64,000 nt of DNA from a virus. The notes under the pieces were generated by a model. That model had not been told where the DNA came from. It did no database searches and saw only the letters and a list, made by a program, of their open reading frames with translations. Of this stretch, positions 26,813 through 36,446 are shown one piece after another. Both the position numbers and the translations under genes were made by a program. The stretch spans positions 1 through 64,000 of IMG/VR virus record IMGVR_UViG_3300003702_000496; one strand, given 5' to 3'. Each line of letters starts with the position of its first letter. The first letter of the stretch is position 1.

Positions 26813-27406
26813 TTAAATTACTTCTAAATCGCCGGTCACATTAACGGTGCCGGTGACGGTCATACTATTTAGAACAGCTAAAAAGCCAGTCACAGTAACA
26901 GTAACTCCAGAACTAACAGTTAATGGGCCTGTTGCACTAGCGTTAGTTCCGCTTGCGATTGTGACATTGTTATCTAATGTTGCAGTATTTACCCTAAATA
27001 CATCATCAAGTCCATCATCCGAATCGCCGCCGATTTCGCCAGCGCTCCTACCGAAAAAATAACCAGCACCACCACCGACATAAGTTTTAAGTCTTGCAAC
27101 TGTTGTTTTTCTATTGGTGCCGCCAGCACCATCATCAATAATCAACAAATCTGCATCAACGATAGCAGCACCTATGTCTGTCCCACCATCTATGTCTAAT
27201 GTTGTTAATGGCGTAGTTCCAGCAGTCAACCCTGTACCAGAACCACTGAAAGAAGTAGTTCCTGTAACAGTTAAATCACCTCCCACAGTTAAATCACCAG
27301 AAACAGTGTTTGGCGCAGTAATACCACTAACATCAGAAACCAAATTATTAAATTGGATTCTAAATTCTTCTAAACTATTAGTTGGAAGGATTGAACTCGT
27401 TGCCAT
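26813..27406 (-). CDS. Short tail fibre protein with one IDGGTDIG module
   Basis: 197 residues. The N-terminus (SSILPTNSLEEFRIQFNNLVSDVSG) resembles the attachment end of marine phage fibres. It continues with VSGDLTVGGDLTVTGTTSF beta repeats, one shaft module, and a C-terminal run of VTVTGF/MTVTGTVNVTGDLEV strands. It may be the baseplate-proximal part of the fibre, given its position next to gp7, but that is inference. Confidence 0.7.
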   Translation of the reverse strand: MATSSILPTNSLEEFRIQFNNLVSDVSGITAPNTVSGDLTVGGDLTVTGTTSFSGSGTGLTAGTTPLTTLDIDGGTDIGAAIVDADLLIIDDGAGGTNRKTTVARLKTYVGGGAGYFFGRSAGEIGGDSDDGLDDVFRVNTATLDNNVTIASGTNASATGPLTVSSGVTVTVTGFLAVLNSMTVTGTVNVTGDLEVI

Positions 27407-27425
27407 TTTTAATTCCTTATTATTC

Positions 27426-27433
27426 TATTTATA
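27426..27433 (-). promoter_or_regulatory. Late promoter (TATAAATA) before fibre gene
   Basis: Exact octamer 20 bp before the 27406 ATG, with AAGGAAT as ribosome-binding site. Confidence 0.72.
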
Positions 27434-27449
27434 ACGTATTATACATCAT

Positions 27450-30400
27450 TTATGCTGCTACATTTGGATAATTAAAATTAATATTATCGTCTGTTGCGAG
27501 TTCAAACCTAAATCTTCCGCCCGCATCTGTGGAAGAACCATCTGTTCCGTTTAATAATATTGCACCATCCGATTCATCTTCCAAATCTATAGCTCCATAC
27601 TCTGAAATCAGAATATCAGCTGACCTTGTAATTGGTTCCAGAGTAGAATTAAGATAATTCTGAAATGGTATTGTTCCTTCGTTAATCTTATCTTCAACTA
27701 TTACTCTGTCACTCTCTAGTTCTAATTTATTGTTGGTTCCAAATCCAGTTTTGTTTTCAAGTAGTATGTTATCTCCGTGAGCACCAGAAGCCGTTGTTTC
27801 ATTTTCTTGCATGAAGAAACCACTCTCGTTACTCTCTTCTAAAATTATTGCTGTTTGTTTTACTGGTGTTGAACCACCTATGCGACCAAAACCAGCATCT
27901 ACATGAGAATTCAAAACAAGCAATGAAGGTCTAATAATATCTTCTAGTATGAAAGAATTGTATAGATATACACTTTCAGTAATTAAATATTCTCCAGCAT
28001 TCGTAGATGAAGAATCTGTACCATTAAGAACTACATTATCTCCAGCATTCGTAGATGAAGAATCTGTACCATTAAGAACAATATTATCATTTGAATATTC
28101 TCCAATATTTTCAAATGTAAAACTAGAGTCATTATTGGCATCAGTAGCATTTTCAAAAATAAGATTTGCTCCAGCATCTACAGGAACTGCATCGAGCGCG
28201 GCGGCGCTGCTTGATCCTATAGGTGTTTGAAAGGAATCATAATTTACCAAAAGATATCCACTTGTTGCAGTTCCTTTTTCTAATTCAAATTTTGCTGCAG
28301 GATTGTGGAAAGGATTTCTTGCAAGTGTTACCAAACCAGTTGATAGATGTCTTGGAGTGGATTGTGGAATATGTATCTTTATCGTAATAAAAGAAACAAG
28401 GGAAACATCGTGATTAGGTCCACCACCCTTGAAAGAAGTTTCAAGTTGTTGCGAACCACCGGCCTCATTCAACAAAGTTGCAAGAGTATTGGTGGGTTGT
28501 AATCCAAATTTATTAAAGATAATTCCAGCAGAAGCATCTTCTAATTCCATAGAATCACCAGCATTTGTAAATGAAGAATCTGTACCATCCAGAAGAATAT
28601 CACTGCCTGCATCTGTTCTTGTTACAACATCACTATTTCCAGCACTATCTCCAGTATTATTTAAAATTAAATTAGTTGTGACTGCTTCTGATTTCTCTGA
28701 TATAATTTTATCTCCAGCATTTGTCGAAGATGAATCAGTTCCATTAAGAACAATGACTCCATTTCCACCAGCACTGGTATCTGTTGCACCTTCAAGCTCT
28801 ACTCCGACAAAATCAATATAGGCAAACAAAGGAGCTTCTTCTATAATATAAGACCCAGCATTTGTCGAAGATGAATCAGTTCCATTAAGAATAATAGAGT
28901 CACCCGCAACATTTATATCTTCAGCTTCTTCTAATATGATTTGTTCTTCAAGTCCACCTAGGGCAATATCAGCAACACCAAGACGACGTTGCATTTTTTC
29001 GGAGAACAATACTTCAAGAGTAGAAGCAAGTATTGGAGAGAATTTATCTTCTGGTGCAGCTATGTCAAGATCGCTATACCATCCACCACCAAGACTTGAA
29101 CCAGCATTTGTTATTGCAGCAGAAATCGAAGATGCAACTTTTACCTTACCAAATACAGCCCAACCCGCTGGATGAACTGCCTTCTTTAATTTATCGAGAT
29201 AAGTATTTATTCCAAATCCTGCTTGAATTTCATAGGAAAATTGCTGATAATAGTAAGAATCTTGAATACGATTTAAATCTTCACCAATAAGACTTTCTAT
29301 GTTGGTTCCATAAGTTTTACTAGTTTCCATAGTAGTTGCTATTGTCGAAGAACCTTTTGCAATATTGGCCTTTACAATTTTTGCTGTTGCACCACTCGAA
29401 TCCGTGATAGTCGTAGGATGAGGATTAATACCAGTAGCTCCAGAAAAGAAATCTATGGCATCTTGATTAATAATACTATCGTCAACATTTGTTAAACTTG
29501 AATCTGTACCATTAAGTGCTACCACACCATCTGCAGCTGCAACATTCTGTAAGAGTTTCGCTCCAACATTTGTAGAATCTGAATCTGTTCCCTCTAAAAT
29601 AATTGTATTGTTATTACCATGCTCTTCATTTAACAAATCTCCACCAGCATTACTTAATGAACTATCTGTACCATTAAGAATAATAGTACTAGGATTAATA
29701 TCTTCAGACGCATTAGTTATAAGAAAAGTGCCAGCACCAGATGATCTTGAAGAAATTAATTGTGAGTCCTCATGTATAATTCTTCCCGCGGCAGGATTAT
29801 TACCAAGAGACTCAGCCGTTTCCAATACAAAAATATCACCAGTTCCAGATTCATTTGCAATACCATCACCAATAGAAGTTCCATCTCTTGAACTTGCTTC
29901 TAATTGTATAGGGGGAAAGAACTCATTATCTGGCACTTCTTGAATAATTGCACTACCAGAAGTTTGACCTGTTCCAGATTCAAGAATCATATATCCATCA
30001 AGAGTATCCTCAGCATTTAAAGCAATTCTTATACCATCAGCATCTACTATATTATCTTCTTCATCAAAAGAACGATTTATACCAATCGTGGTAACTTTAA
30101 CATCATTACCATCTCTTAACGAATCTTCAAGAGCAATTTCTTCTTCATCACCAGTTTCCAATGTTACTCTTACAACATCTTCAAATGTTGTTTGTAGAAT
30201 ATTGGTCGATGAATCAAATGATGAAACAGTTCCTGTATGAGTGGTAAGAGTATTTTTAGCAACAAAAGTTCCTGTTATATCTTTAAGAGTAAAATTTGCT
30301 TTGAATACTAATTCTGGCGCACTACTATAATTAAATCCCTGATTGATTATTACTGTATCGCCAACAGAACCAATGTTATCTGTTGTTGCGAGAAGAGCTG

Positions 30401-32105
30401 TCCCTGTGCCTGTTGTTGATGTTACAGTAACAGTAGGAATAGTTAAATAACCTTGACCTCCGTTTCTTAAAAATATTCTTGAAATGCCGCCGCTGTAATC
30501 TGTTATTTCTTCTAATGCAAACCTATCTGAACCTGTACTATAGGTATCATTACTTTCTTGTTGTATTGATACTTCCATAGAGAGAGTATGTCCAACATGT
30601 GAAGCAGCAACATCGTGATAAACCTCTAACTCTAATCTCTCATCGTAATCGGTTCTATCCGAATCAGTACCATCCAATACAATATATCCTTCAGAGTCGG
30701 TTCCCAATTCTACTTGAAGAACAGTTGTATCATAAGCATTATCCAAAAGAATTTGATCAGCTGAATCCTCTAACTGAAATGTAAAGTAATCAATATGTGT
30801 AACTGTAGCATCTTCCGAAATTATAAAATCACCAACATTTGTAGAAAGTGCATCTGTACCTTCCAATACAAGTGATCCATCAATAATAGAAACAAAACCA
30901 CTAGCTGAGACTGTATCTGAATCTGAAGTTGTAAAAGTAAAAACATCACCAACCTCATGAAGAGTTCCAGCATCATCTATTACAACTCCGCTTACTGAAC
31001 CTCTCTCAATGCTCTCAATTTGACCTTCAGCTAAACCATTACCAATATTGGTATTTGTATCTAAAACAAAAGCTTCATCAACTGCATATATAGCACCACC
31101 ATCAGTAGTCGTAGTTGTAGCTACTATTTGTTTAACTGTAAATGTCATAGCAACATCTTGTACCGTAGAGGTTGCAGTTACAATTTCACCATCTGTAAAT
31201 GCAAATACAGTTTTTAATGAATCTGGATTGAGTTCAAATTCTACTATTAAAGTATTACCTTCTACAAATTCTTTTGCAGAAACAACAATAGCAACAGCGG
31301 CAGATGATTTTCCAGTTAAAGTTGCTCCAACAACTTCTGACCCTATCGCAGTAGTTGATGGCGAAACTCTCATAATTGTTTTATTAGACCAATTACCATC
31401 TGAAACACGCATCATATATTTGTTTGGATAATGGACTACTACTTCTTCACCAAGAAGCATTCGCATAAAAATTTTATGACCTTCAGAAGTTCCTTTGGCC
31501 CTATATAATTCACGAATATTTTTAACTAGTTTTCTTTTATCAATACCCTCAGTGAGTAAGAGTGGTATTGCGTTCATAAATTCATCACGGAAATTGTCAA
31601 GAAAATCATATATTGTATTATCAATATCAGCATATGCTAATAATTGTTGTATAGTTTGTACAGGGTTCGCACGATATCTTGTAACCGCGCCACTAGCATT
31701 AGAACTTCCACCAGTTACAGTTTCACCCGTTTCAAATTTTTGTTGTGATGTAATAAAGAGTCTTGGATTGGTGTTAGATAAATCATCTACAAGAACTTTA
31801 GCAGTTGCTTTAGAAGTATCCCCAGTAATTGTTTCACCTACAATAAATTTACCACCAGAACTTTCTAAAACTATATCATTACCATCAACATCTAAAACTT
31901 TAGAATCAGTTTCTAATTCCAAAAGAAGATTATCAATTGCTACTGTAAGACGTAACTCTCCAGCTTCTAGATATTCATAATAATTTTTTAAAAATGAAGA
32001 AAATATAGGATGGTCTGCCTGAATAAAATCTGGCAATTGTCCATCAATAAGAGGACTAATTTTTGTAGTTAATTTTCCAGTAGGTGGAGGATCATATAAA
32101 GCCAT
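27450..32105 (-). CDS. 7: Baseplate wedge protein gp7-like, repeat-expanded
   Basis: 1551 residues (T4 gp7: 1032). It directly follows gp6, the canonical 6-7 order. The N-terminal 250 residues (LIDGQLPDFIQADHPIFSSFLKNYYEYLE...FLDNFRDEFMNAIPLLL...KNIRELYRAKGTSEGHKIFMRMLLGEE) match marine T4-like gp7-type proteins. The rest is beta-rich and carries about a dozen short repeats of the form LNGTDSSxTNAGD, two of them exact 48-bp tandem copies at 27991 and 28039. gp7 is the wedge scaffold. Family by context and N-terminus; the repeats are unusual. Confidence 0.75.
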   Translation of the reverse strand: MALYDPPPTGKLTTKISPLIDGQLPDFIQADHPIFSSFLKNYYEYLEAGELRLTVAIDNLLLELETDSKVLDVDGNDIVLESSGGKFIVGETITGDTSKATAKVLVDDLSNTNPRLFITSQQKFETGETVTGGSSNASGAVTRYRANPVQTIQQLLAYADIDNTIYDFLDNFRDEFMNAIPLLLTEGIDKRKLVKNIRELYRAKGTSEGHKIFMRMLLGEEVVVHYPNKYMMRVSDGNWSNKTIMRVSPSTTAIGSEVVGATLTGKSSAAVAIVVSAKEFVEGNTLIVEFELNPDSLKTVFAFTDGEIVTATSTVQDVAMTFTVKQIVATTTTTDGGAIYAVDEAFVLDTNTNIGNGLAEGQIESIERGSVSGVVIDDAGTLHEVGDVFTFTTSDSDTVSASGFVSIIDGSLVLEGTDALSTNVGDFIISEDATVTHIDYFTFQLEDSADQILLDNAYDTTVLQVELGTDSEGYIVLDGTDSDRTDYDERLELEVYHDVAASHVGHTLSMEVSIQQESNDTYSTGSDRFALEEITDYSGGISRIFLRNGGQGYLTIPTVTVTSTTGTGTALLATTDNIGSVGDTVIINQGFNYSSAPELVFKANFTLKDITGTFVAKNTLTTHTGTVSSFDSSTNILQTTFEDVVRVTLETGDEEEIALEDSLRDGNDVKVTTIGINRSFDEEDNIVDADGIRIALNAEDTLDGYMILESGTGQTSGSAIIQEVPDNEFFPPIQLEASSRDGTSIGDGIANESGTGDIFVLETAESLGNNPAAGRIIHEDSQLISSRSSGAGTFLITNASEDINPSTIILNGTDSSLSNAGGDLLNEEHGNNNTIILEGTDSDSTNVGAKLLQNVAAADGVVALNGTDSSLTNVDDSIINQDAIDFFSGATGINPHPTTITDSSGATAKIVKANIAKGSSTIATTMETSKTYGTNIESLIGEDLNRIQDSYYYQQFSYEIQAGFGINTYLDKLKKAVHPAGWAVFGKVKVASSISAAITNAGSSLGGGWYSDLDIAAPEDKFSPILASTLEVLFSEKMQRRLGVADIALGGLEEQIILEEAEDINVAGDSIILNGTDSSSTNAGSYIIEEAPLFAYIDFVGVELEGATDTSAGGNGVIVLNGTDSSSTNAGDKIISEKSEAVTTNLILNNTGDSAGNSDVVTRTDAGSDILLDGTDSSFTNAGDSMELEDASAGIIFNKFGLQPTNTLATLLNEAGGSQQLETSFKGGGPNHDVSLVSFITIKIHIPQSTPRHLSTGLVTLARNPFHNPAAKFELEKGTATSGYLLVNYDSFQTPIGSSSAAALDAVPVDAGANLIFENATDANNDSSFTFENIGEYSNDNIVLNGTDSSSTNAGDNVVLNGTDSSSTNAGEYLITESVYLYNSFILEDIIRPSLLVLNSHVDAGFGRIGGSTPVKQTAIILEESNESGFFMQENETTASGAHGDNILLENKTGFGTNNKLELESDRVIVEDKINEGTIPFQNYLNSTLEPITRSADILISEYGAIDLEDESDGAILLNGTDGSSTDAGGRFRFELATDDNINFNYPNVAA
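27991..28086. repeat. 48-bp tandem repeat encoding LNGTDSSSTNAGD
   Basis: Two adjacent units starting at 27991 and 28039, nearly identical over about 40 bp, each giving 16 residues. Looser copies recur at about 28560, 28715, 28855, 29480, 29565 and 29645. Confidence 0.85.
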
Positions 32106-32108
32106 TTT

Positions 32109-34013
32109 TTAAAAACTCGATGTTGGTGTAAAAGAAGATGTTGCTGTATAAGTTGACCCGGCACCACTATCGCCTACAGCAATGGTATCTACCTCTCCTG
32201 TTATAGTAGTGTTAACAAAATCAATCTCTAGTGTCTGATTACGAACTGGAATAATATCTTTAGAATTAGGAATTGCAGTTACACGAATTTGCGAAGAAGA
32301 TACACCATCAACATTTTCAACAGAAGCTATATAAATTCCATCCGTTACTATTTTTCCTGTTGAATATGTCACTGTACCAGCAGTTGAGTCCTGATAAACT
32401 CTAGCTCCACCAGAAATATAATATACTCTTAAATTGCCATCGCCATCGTCATCAAAATACATTATATTTGTAGTATCACCACTAATTTTAAATCCCGTTG
32501 AAGCAATCACTCCACCTCCAGCTTTATTATGTTCAGAATGAGGATTATAAAAAACATTATTAAAATTAATTGTGTATGCAGTAGATGCAGTAGTAGTAGG
32601 TGTAAAAAATTTAGCCATAGATACATTTGTAACATTACTTGTAATTGATGAATCTGTATTGTCAATAAGTCCTGTTACTTTTGAATGTCTAAACAATCCT
32701 TCAAATTGTTCAAGGTTAGAATCATTATAGGATGTTAAAGTATTTGATACAAGTGTTTTTAATTCATCAACAACATATGTTGTTGCACTAGAATTAAATT
32801 TAAATGTTGTATTTAAAATTAAATAAATTGTTTCTGGATCAACAATAACAGGAGTGGTTGACGCTACTGTGTATGGTGCAAGGTCTGTAACTAATTGTGT
32901 TTTTTCACTTGTCGTTAAATTAAGTCCTGTCGTTGATTTAATTGAAATAAAAACTTTACCATATTCTGCTGTACTTACAACACCAAGACTTGTATCATAC
33001 GATCCAGTGTCTCCACCAAATACCTGTACAGCTTGCGCGTTTGGAAATAGTTTTTTTGCATAAAGTTTATAATCTTCAGCAGTTACACATCTACCTTGAG
33101 ATGCATAATCAAGAGGAGCATTATACTTAATTGATTTTAAAGACTCAGCTTCAGAACCAGCACTTGCTGGTGAAACTGTTGCAACAGCTACATCAGTGAC
33201 CGCAGCAATTGCACCAGAGTTTTTAAATACTGATGCTCCATTCGCAGCAGCTTTATTACTAACAACATATGTTAAAATTACAATATTATCATCAGACAAC
33301 GCGTTACCAATTATTCCATCCCCAAAGTATACTTCAAACTTTCCAGCTTCAACTTCTTGAAGGAAATACACTTCACTTGTTGTACTAACTTTTGTTATAT
33401 CTGTTGCAAGTGTGTATGTTGTAGTTACTGTATCACTGGATGAATTTTGAACTTTAATAATTAAAGTATTTGTATCTGCTTTATTATCAGTAAGAAGAAA
33501 TCTTTGGTCTGCATCAGAAGTGTCAACAGTATATCTTGTTGTTACAAAGGTTCCTTCATAAATTTTAACATTTAAAAAAGTAATTCCACTACCAATATTA
33601 GATGCAATATGAGAACTTGATGAAACAAATTGATAATCAGTTCCATCAACACTTGTTGTAAAAACAGTTCCCGCCAGCATAGTTGCCGAGGAAATTAAAG
33701 TATTTAATGTAACATCAACTGTTGCAACAGCTGCTCTAGAAGAAATTGGAAGATATCCTAAAGTTTTTGCATGAGAAACTATACTTGATCGTAGTGATGC
33801 ACTATCTAAAAACATTTCATTTGCAAGCATATTTGCATTGAATCCAAGATAATGAGTGTTATATGCAAGAACATCTAAAAGCGCACTCATACCAGACCCT
33901 TCAAAATCATAGTCTTTAAATTGTGTCTGACCTTTAAGAAAAATTTTAAGATTATTTTTTACTTCATCAAAGTCAAATTCTGTTACCGTTAGTCTTCTAG
34001 GATTTAATGCCAT
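32109..34013 (-). CDS. 6: Baseplate wedge protein, gp6
   Basis: 634 residues (T4: 660). It forms the wedge ring around the hub and belongs to the gpJ-like baseplate fold. Diagnostic segments are LTVTEFDFDEVKNNLKIFLKGQTQFKDYDFEGSGMSALLDVLAYNTHYLGFNANMLANEMFLDSA (N-terminus; the match spans several blocks) and YKLYAKKLFPNAQAVQVFGGD in the centre. It overlaps gp25 by one base and is followed by gp7 after three bases. Confidence 0.95.
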   Translation of the reverse strand: MALNPRRLTVTEFDFDEVKNNLKIFLKGQTQFKDYDFEGSGMSALLDVLAYNTHYLGFNANMLANEMFLDSASLRSSIVSHAKTLGYLPISSRAAVATVDVTLNTLISSATMLAGTVFTTSVDGTDYQFVSSSSHIASNIGSGITFLNVKIYEGTFVTTRYTVDTSDADQRFLLTDNKADTNTLIIKVQNSSSDTVTTTYTLATDITKVSTTSEVYFLQEVEAGKFEVYFGDGIIGNALSDDNIVILTYVVSNKAAANGASVFKNSGAIAAVTDVAVATVSPASAGSEAESLKSIKYNAPLDYASQGRCVTAEDYKLYAKKLFPNAQAVQVFGGDTGSYDTSLGVVSTAEYGKVFISIKSTTGLNLTTSEKTQLVTDLAPYTVASTTPVIVDPETIYLILNTTFKFNSSATTYVVDELKTLVSNTLTSYNDSNLEQFEGLFRHSKVTGLIDNTDSSITSNVTNVSMAKFFTPTTTASTAYTINFNNVFYNPHSEHNKAGGGVIASTGFKISGDTTNIMYFDDDGDGNLRVYYISGGARVYQDSTAGTVTYSTGKIVTDGIYIASVENVDGVSSSQIRVTAIPNSKDIIPVRNQTLEIDFVNTTITGEVDTIAVGDSGAGSTYTATSSFTPTSSF

Positions 34014-34459
34014 TATCGTAATCTCTCTAAAAATATTGTTAAATCTACTAATTCAGCTGGAAAGTTCTGAACATAAAATTCTATTGTCACTTCATATTCA
34101 TTACGATCTAAATTAGGAAGAGCTCGAACACCAACCAATCTTGCTCTAGGTTCATAAGTTTCAATAATATTTTCTATCTTTTTTGTAAGAATAAACGCAG
34201 TCATTGGAGTCATTAATTCAAATAATATTGCTCTTACACCAGAACCAATCTCTGGATGAAAGGGTTTTTCATAATGATTTGTTAATATAAGATTACGAAC
34301 AGAGCGTTTGACTGCTATAATATCTGTTAATATATTAATGTCATTTGATCCTGCCTTCTTAGAAAAAAAGAGGTCTAAATCTTTCCATTGCCGAGTATTA
34401 CGCTCAATATCATTTTGGCCTTGAGCATCTGTATATGCATATGCAGTTGATGTTGCCAT
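34013..34459 (-). CDS. 25: Baseplate wedge protein, gp25
   Basis: 148 residues (T4: 132). IERNTRQWKDLDLFFSK, KRSVRNLILTNHYEKPFHPEIGS and FELMTPMTAFILTKKI are the gp25/GpW family core, including the EPR-like segment (YEPRARLVGV). gp25 clamps the sheath to gp6 in the inner wedge. A TATAAATA octamer lies 20 bp before the ATG, inside the stop codon of the preceding small gene. Confidence 0.95.
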   Translation of the reverse strand: MATSTAYAYTDAQGQNDIERNTRQWKDLDLFFSKKAGSNDINILTDIIAVKRSVRNLILTNHYEKPFHPEIGSGVRAILFELMTPMTAFILTKKIENIIETYEPRARLVGVRALPNLDRNEYEVTIEFYVQNFPAELVDLTIFLERLR

Positions 34460-34477
34460 TATAGGTTCCTGTTTATA

Positions 34478-34690
34478 TTATTTATAAGATGTCAGATAAT
34501 TATCTGCAATATTAACTTCTGATATTACTGCTTCAATATTATCGTGCCAATAATTTAAAAATCTGTGTACTCTTGGATACTCTGGTCTTACATCTGCTGT
34601 CTGCCAAACGAACTGTTGAAGAATGTGAGTGTAATCTGGCATCCAATATAAAATATTTAAAGTTACTATAGTATTTTTTATCAGTATCAT
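34478..34690 (-). CDS. Conserved small protein upstream of gp25
   Basis: 70 residues. The block ILYWMPDYTHILQQFVWQTADV...PRVHRFLNYWHDNI is typical of a short protein found near gp25/gp5 in T4-like marine phages. No function is known to me. Its last codons (TAT AAA TAA) double as the late octamer for gp25. It starts eight bases after the stop of the 35964 gene. Confidence 0.6.
   Translation of the reverse strand: MILIKNTIVTLNILYWMPDYTHILQQFVWQTADVRPEYPRVHRFLNYWHDNIEAVISEVNIADNYLTSYK
34479..34486 (-). promoter_or_regulatory. Late promoter (TATAAATA) for gp25-gp6-gp7
   Basis: Exact octamer embedded in the C-terminal codons Tyr-Lys-stop of the 34690 gene, 20 bp before the gp25 ATG. Confidence 0.72.
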
Positions 34691-34698
34691 TATTCATA

Positions 34699-35964
34699 CT
34701 AACCAACGACGTTTGGATCATAGTTACTCAAGTATGAATATTTTATTTTAAAATAGGGCCCATCTTCCTTAGATGGTCCATAACCTGCACCGCGAAGATC
34801 AGTTATTTCCATTCGTTTCGTTCCTCTCATACGCCAAAGGTCGCGTGCTCCCCCCTTTGCTGCAACATGCGTCCCTGCAATAAAATCTCCCCCCGTCGCA
34901 GCGAGCGCCTCGGCATTGATGTTTTCATATTCAACACCATGCTGATCATGGCCGACCGCTTTGGAAATTGGAATCCATGTTTCATCTTCGGCTTTCTCTT
35001 GGTACATCCAACCTAAAACCTCAACATTAATCGGCACATATTTTAAGTCTATTAAATAATTGTAAAAACTAGTCCTTTCAGTATCAAAGGTGAAGAGCTC
35101 TTCAGTGATATCTTCAGTGATGTAACTCGGCCTTCTAGTAAATCCTTTCTTAGAAACATTTGCGCGTTTGTATACCTTTACTCCTCCTCCAGAAGTTGTA
35201 ATTGTTTTAGTTTTTTTCGTACCTCCGCCAGTTGTTTCTGTAACAGTTGTTGTTGATGTAATTGAATCTTCTGGAGTTGCAGCTTCTACTGTTGTTACGC
35301 CACCTTTATTATCACTAACTACTATTTCTCTATGTTCTTCTGTTACCTTATAAGCACCAGTATCTTTTTCGGGAACAACTTTATCATCAGGATTTACCCA
35401 TGTTGCAACTGTAGTTTCAACATTTGTTTTTGCAGTAGTAATATTAGTATTTTTATTAAGAACAGAAGGGTTTTCTATTTCGGGAGCAACATCTGCTTGT
35501 AAAACACCAGTAGCTTTTTCTACAGCTGTTCCACCAACAGCCGGTAATTCAAAATTAGGAATAGCTGCACATATATTTCCACCACCAACTGATGATATCC
35601 CAGCTTTAGAAATTATATCAGTTAAAGAATATCCAGCAACAGTTAATTCATCATCAAAGGAAGTAGCAATAACAGCCGCTAAAGCTAAATACTTACCAAC
35701 TCCTGCAACGGTTGATTTATCAATATCAAGAAGATCGCCAATTTGTGATTGTAAACTAATATTAGGAAGAGTTGGTGCAGCAGGAGTTAATTCTCTAACT
35801 TTTGTTAATAGGGTGGTAAGTTCTGGTGATAATAGTCCTGATAATGCAGAAGCATCCACATTCAAATTATCAGTAAGAATATTTTCAATATCTACAAACT
35901 TACTTATTAGAGAATTGAAATCGGTATTTGCTCCGCATAAATTTGGTGTTGTAAAATCTACCAT
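34699..35964 (-). CDS. Tail/baseplate protein of unknown family
   Basis: 421 residues. The N-terminal half is helical and hydrophobic in patches (YLALAAVIATSFDDEL) without a clear membrane span. A Thr/Val-rich low-complexity linker (TTTVTETTGGGTKKTKTITTSGG) occupies about residues 235-260. The C-terminal domain (FYNYLIDLKYVPINVEVLGWMYQEKAED...FIAGTHVAAKGGARDLWRM) looks globular. It lies between the PAAR tip gene and gp25 and so is probably part of the central spike or hub, though I cannot name it. Confidence 0.55.
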   Translation of the reverse strand: MVDFTTPNLCGANTDFNSLISKFVDIENILTDNLNVDASALSGLLSPELTTLLTKVRELTPAAPTLPNISLQSQIGDLLDIDKSTVAGVGKYLALAAVIATSFDDELTVAGYSLTDIISKAGISSVGGGNICAAIPNFELPAVGGTAVEKATGVLQADVAPEIENPSVLNKNTNITTAKTNVETTVATWVNPDDKVVPEKDTGAYKVTEEHREIVVSDNKGGVTTVEAATPEDSITSTTTVTETTGGGTKKTKTITTSGGGVKVYKRANVSKKGFTRRPSYITEDITEELFTFDTERTSFYNYLIDLKYVPINVEVLGWMYQEKAEDETWIPISKAVGHDQHGVEYENINAEALAATGGDFIAGTHVAAKGGARDLWRMRGTKRMEITDLRGAGYGPSKEDGPYFKIKYSYLSNYDPNVVG

Positions 35965-35968
35965 TTAA

Positions 35969-36259
35969 TTATCCCCCAGCAAATACATTAGAACTTCCGG
36001 CGGCGACAGAAGTACAACCAGAAATACCATCACCTATTCTGCCAGCACCTTTTGTATTAACTTTAACTGTAGATGATCCAGTTGCTATAGGTGCCGCATG
36101 AGAAGGACAGGGAGAGCCAGGAAGAAGATGGGTTGTATTATTATCTCCTTGTCTGCTCCATTTGATTGCATTCACATAAACATTAGGTGACCCTTCTGCT
36201 CTGGTCATCCCAGAACAATGGGTAACATCTGCATCTCCAATTCTAGTTGCTGCGGGCAC
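35969..36259 (-). CDS. 5.4: PAAR-motif spike-tip protein (gp5.4-like)
   Basis: 96 residues. MPAATRIGDADVTH, the Gly/Ser/Pro-rich core GSPCPSHAAPIATGSSTV and the end GRIGDGISGC form the PAAR repeat pattern, with His and Cys residues that could bind the single metal at the cone tip. In T4, gp5.4 caps the gp5 spike. It overlaps the 36446 gene by 17 bases and sits next to gp5. Confidence 0.9.
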   Translation of the reverse strand: MPAATRIGDADVTHCSGMTRAEGSPNVYVNAIKWSRQGDNNTTHLLPGSPCPSHAAPIATGSSTVKVNTKGAGRIGDGISGCTSVAAGSSNVFAGG

Positions 36260-36446
36260 GTTCTTTCTCCATTAATTCCTGTAACCTAGTATTCCACTTA
36301 GCCATTTCTTCATGTTCTTTTTCGGTATGTGGCTCAGATATAAAATCAGGTGAATATTTAATTACATGTTCAAACTCATCTGGTATATCTTCATACTTGT
36401 CAAATGTAACCAACTTTCCGTTTATGATAAATTGAAATTCTGCCAT
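36243..36446 (-). CDS. Small conserved protein between gp5 and PAAR tip
   Basis: 67 residues, acidic N-terminal half (FIINGKLVTFDKYEDIPDEFEHVIKY) and a charged helical C-terminus (KWNTRLQELMEKERARSN). It overlaps both neighbours (one base with gp5, 17 with the PAAR gene), so it is probably translated by coupling. A spike-assembly role is suggested only by position. Confidence 0.6.
   Translation of the reverse strand: MAEFQFIINGKLVTFDKYEDIPDEFEHVIKYSPDFISEPHTEKEHEEMAKWNTRLQELMEKERARSN

Larger units (their letters stand above)
19990..27220. repeat. Family of eight dispersed shaft-module repeats
   Basis: About 120 bp encoding IDGGTDIGA-x-DADL-DDGAGGTNRK-ASRLKTY occurs twice in 19161-20444, twice in 20901-22313, three times in 25861-26769 and once in 26813-27406, all in the same orientation. 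They provide homology for fibre recombination. Confidence 0.85.
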
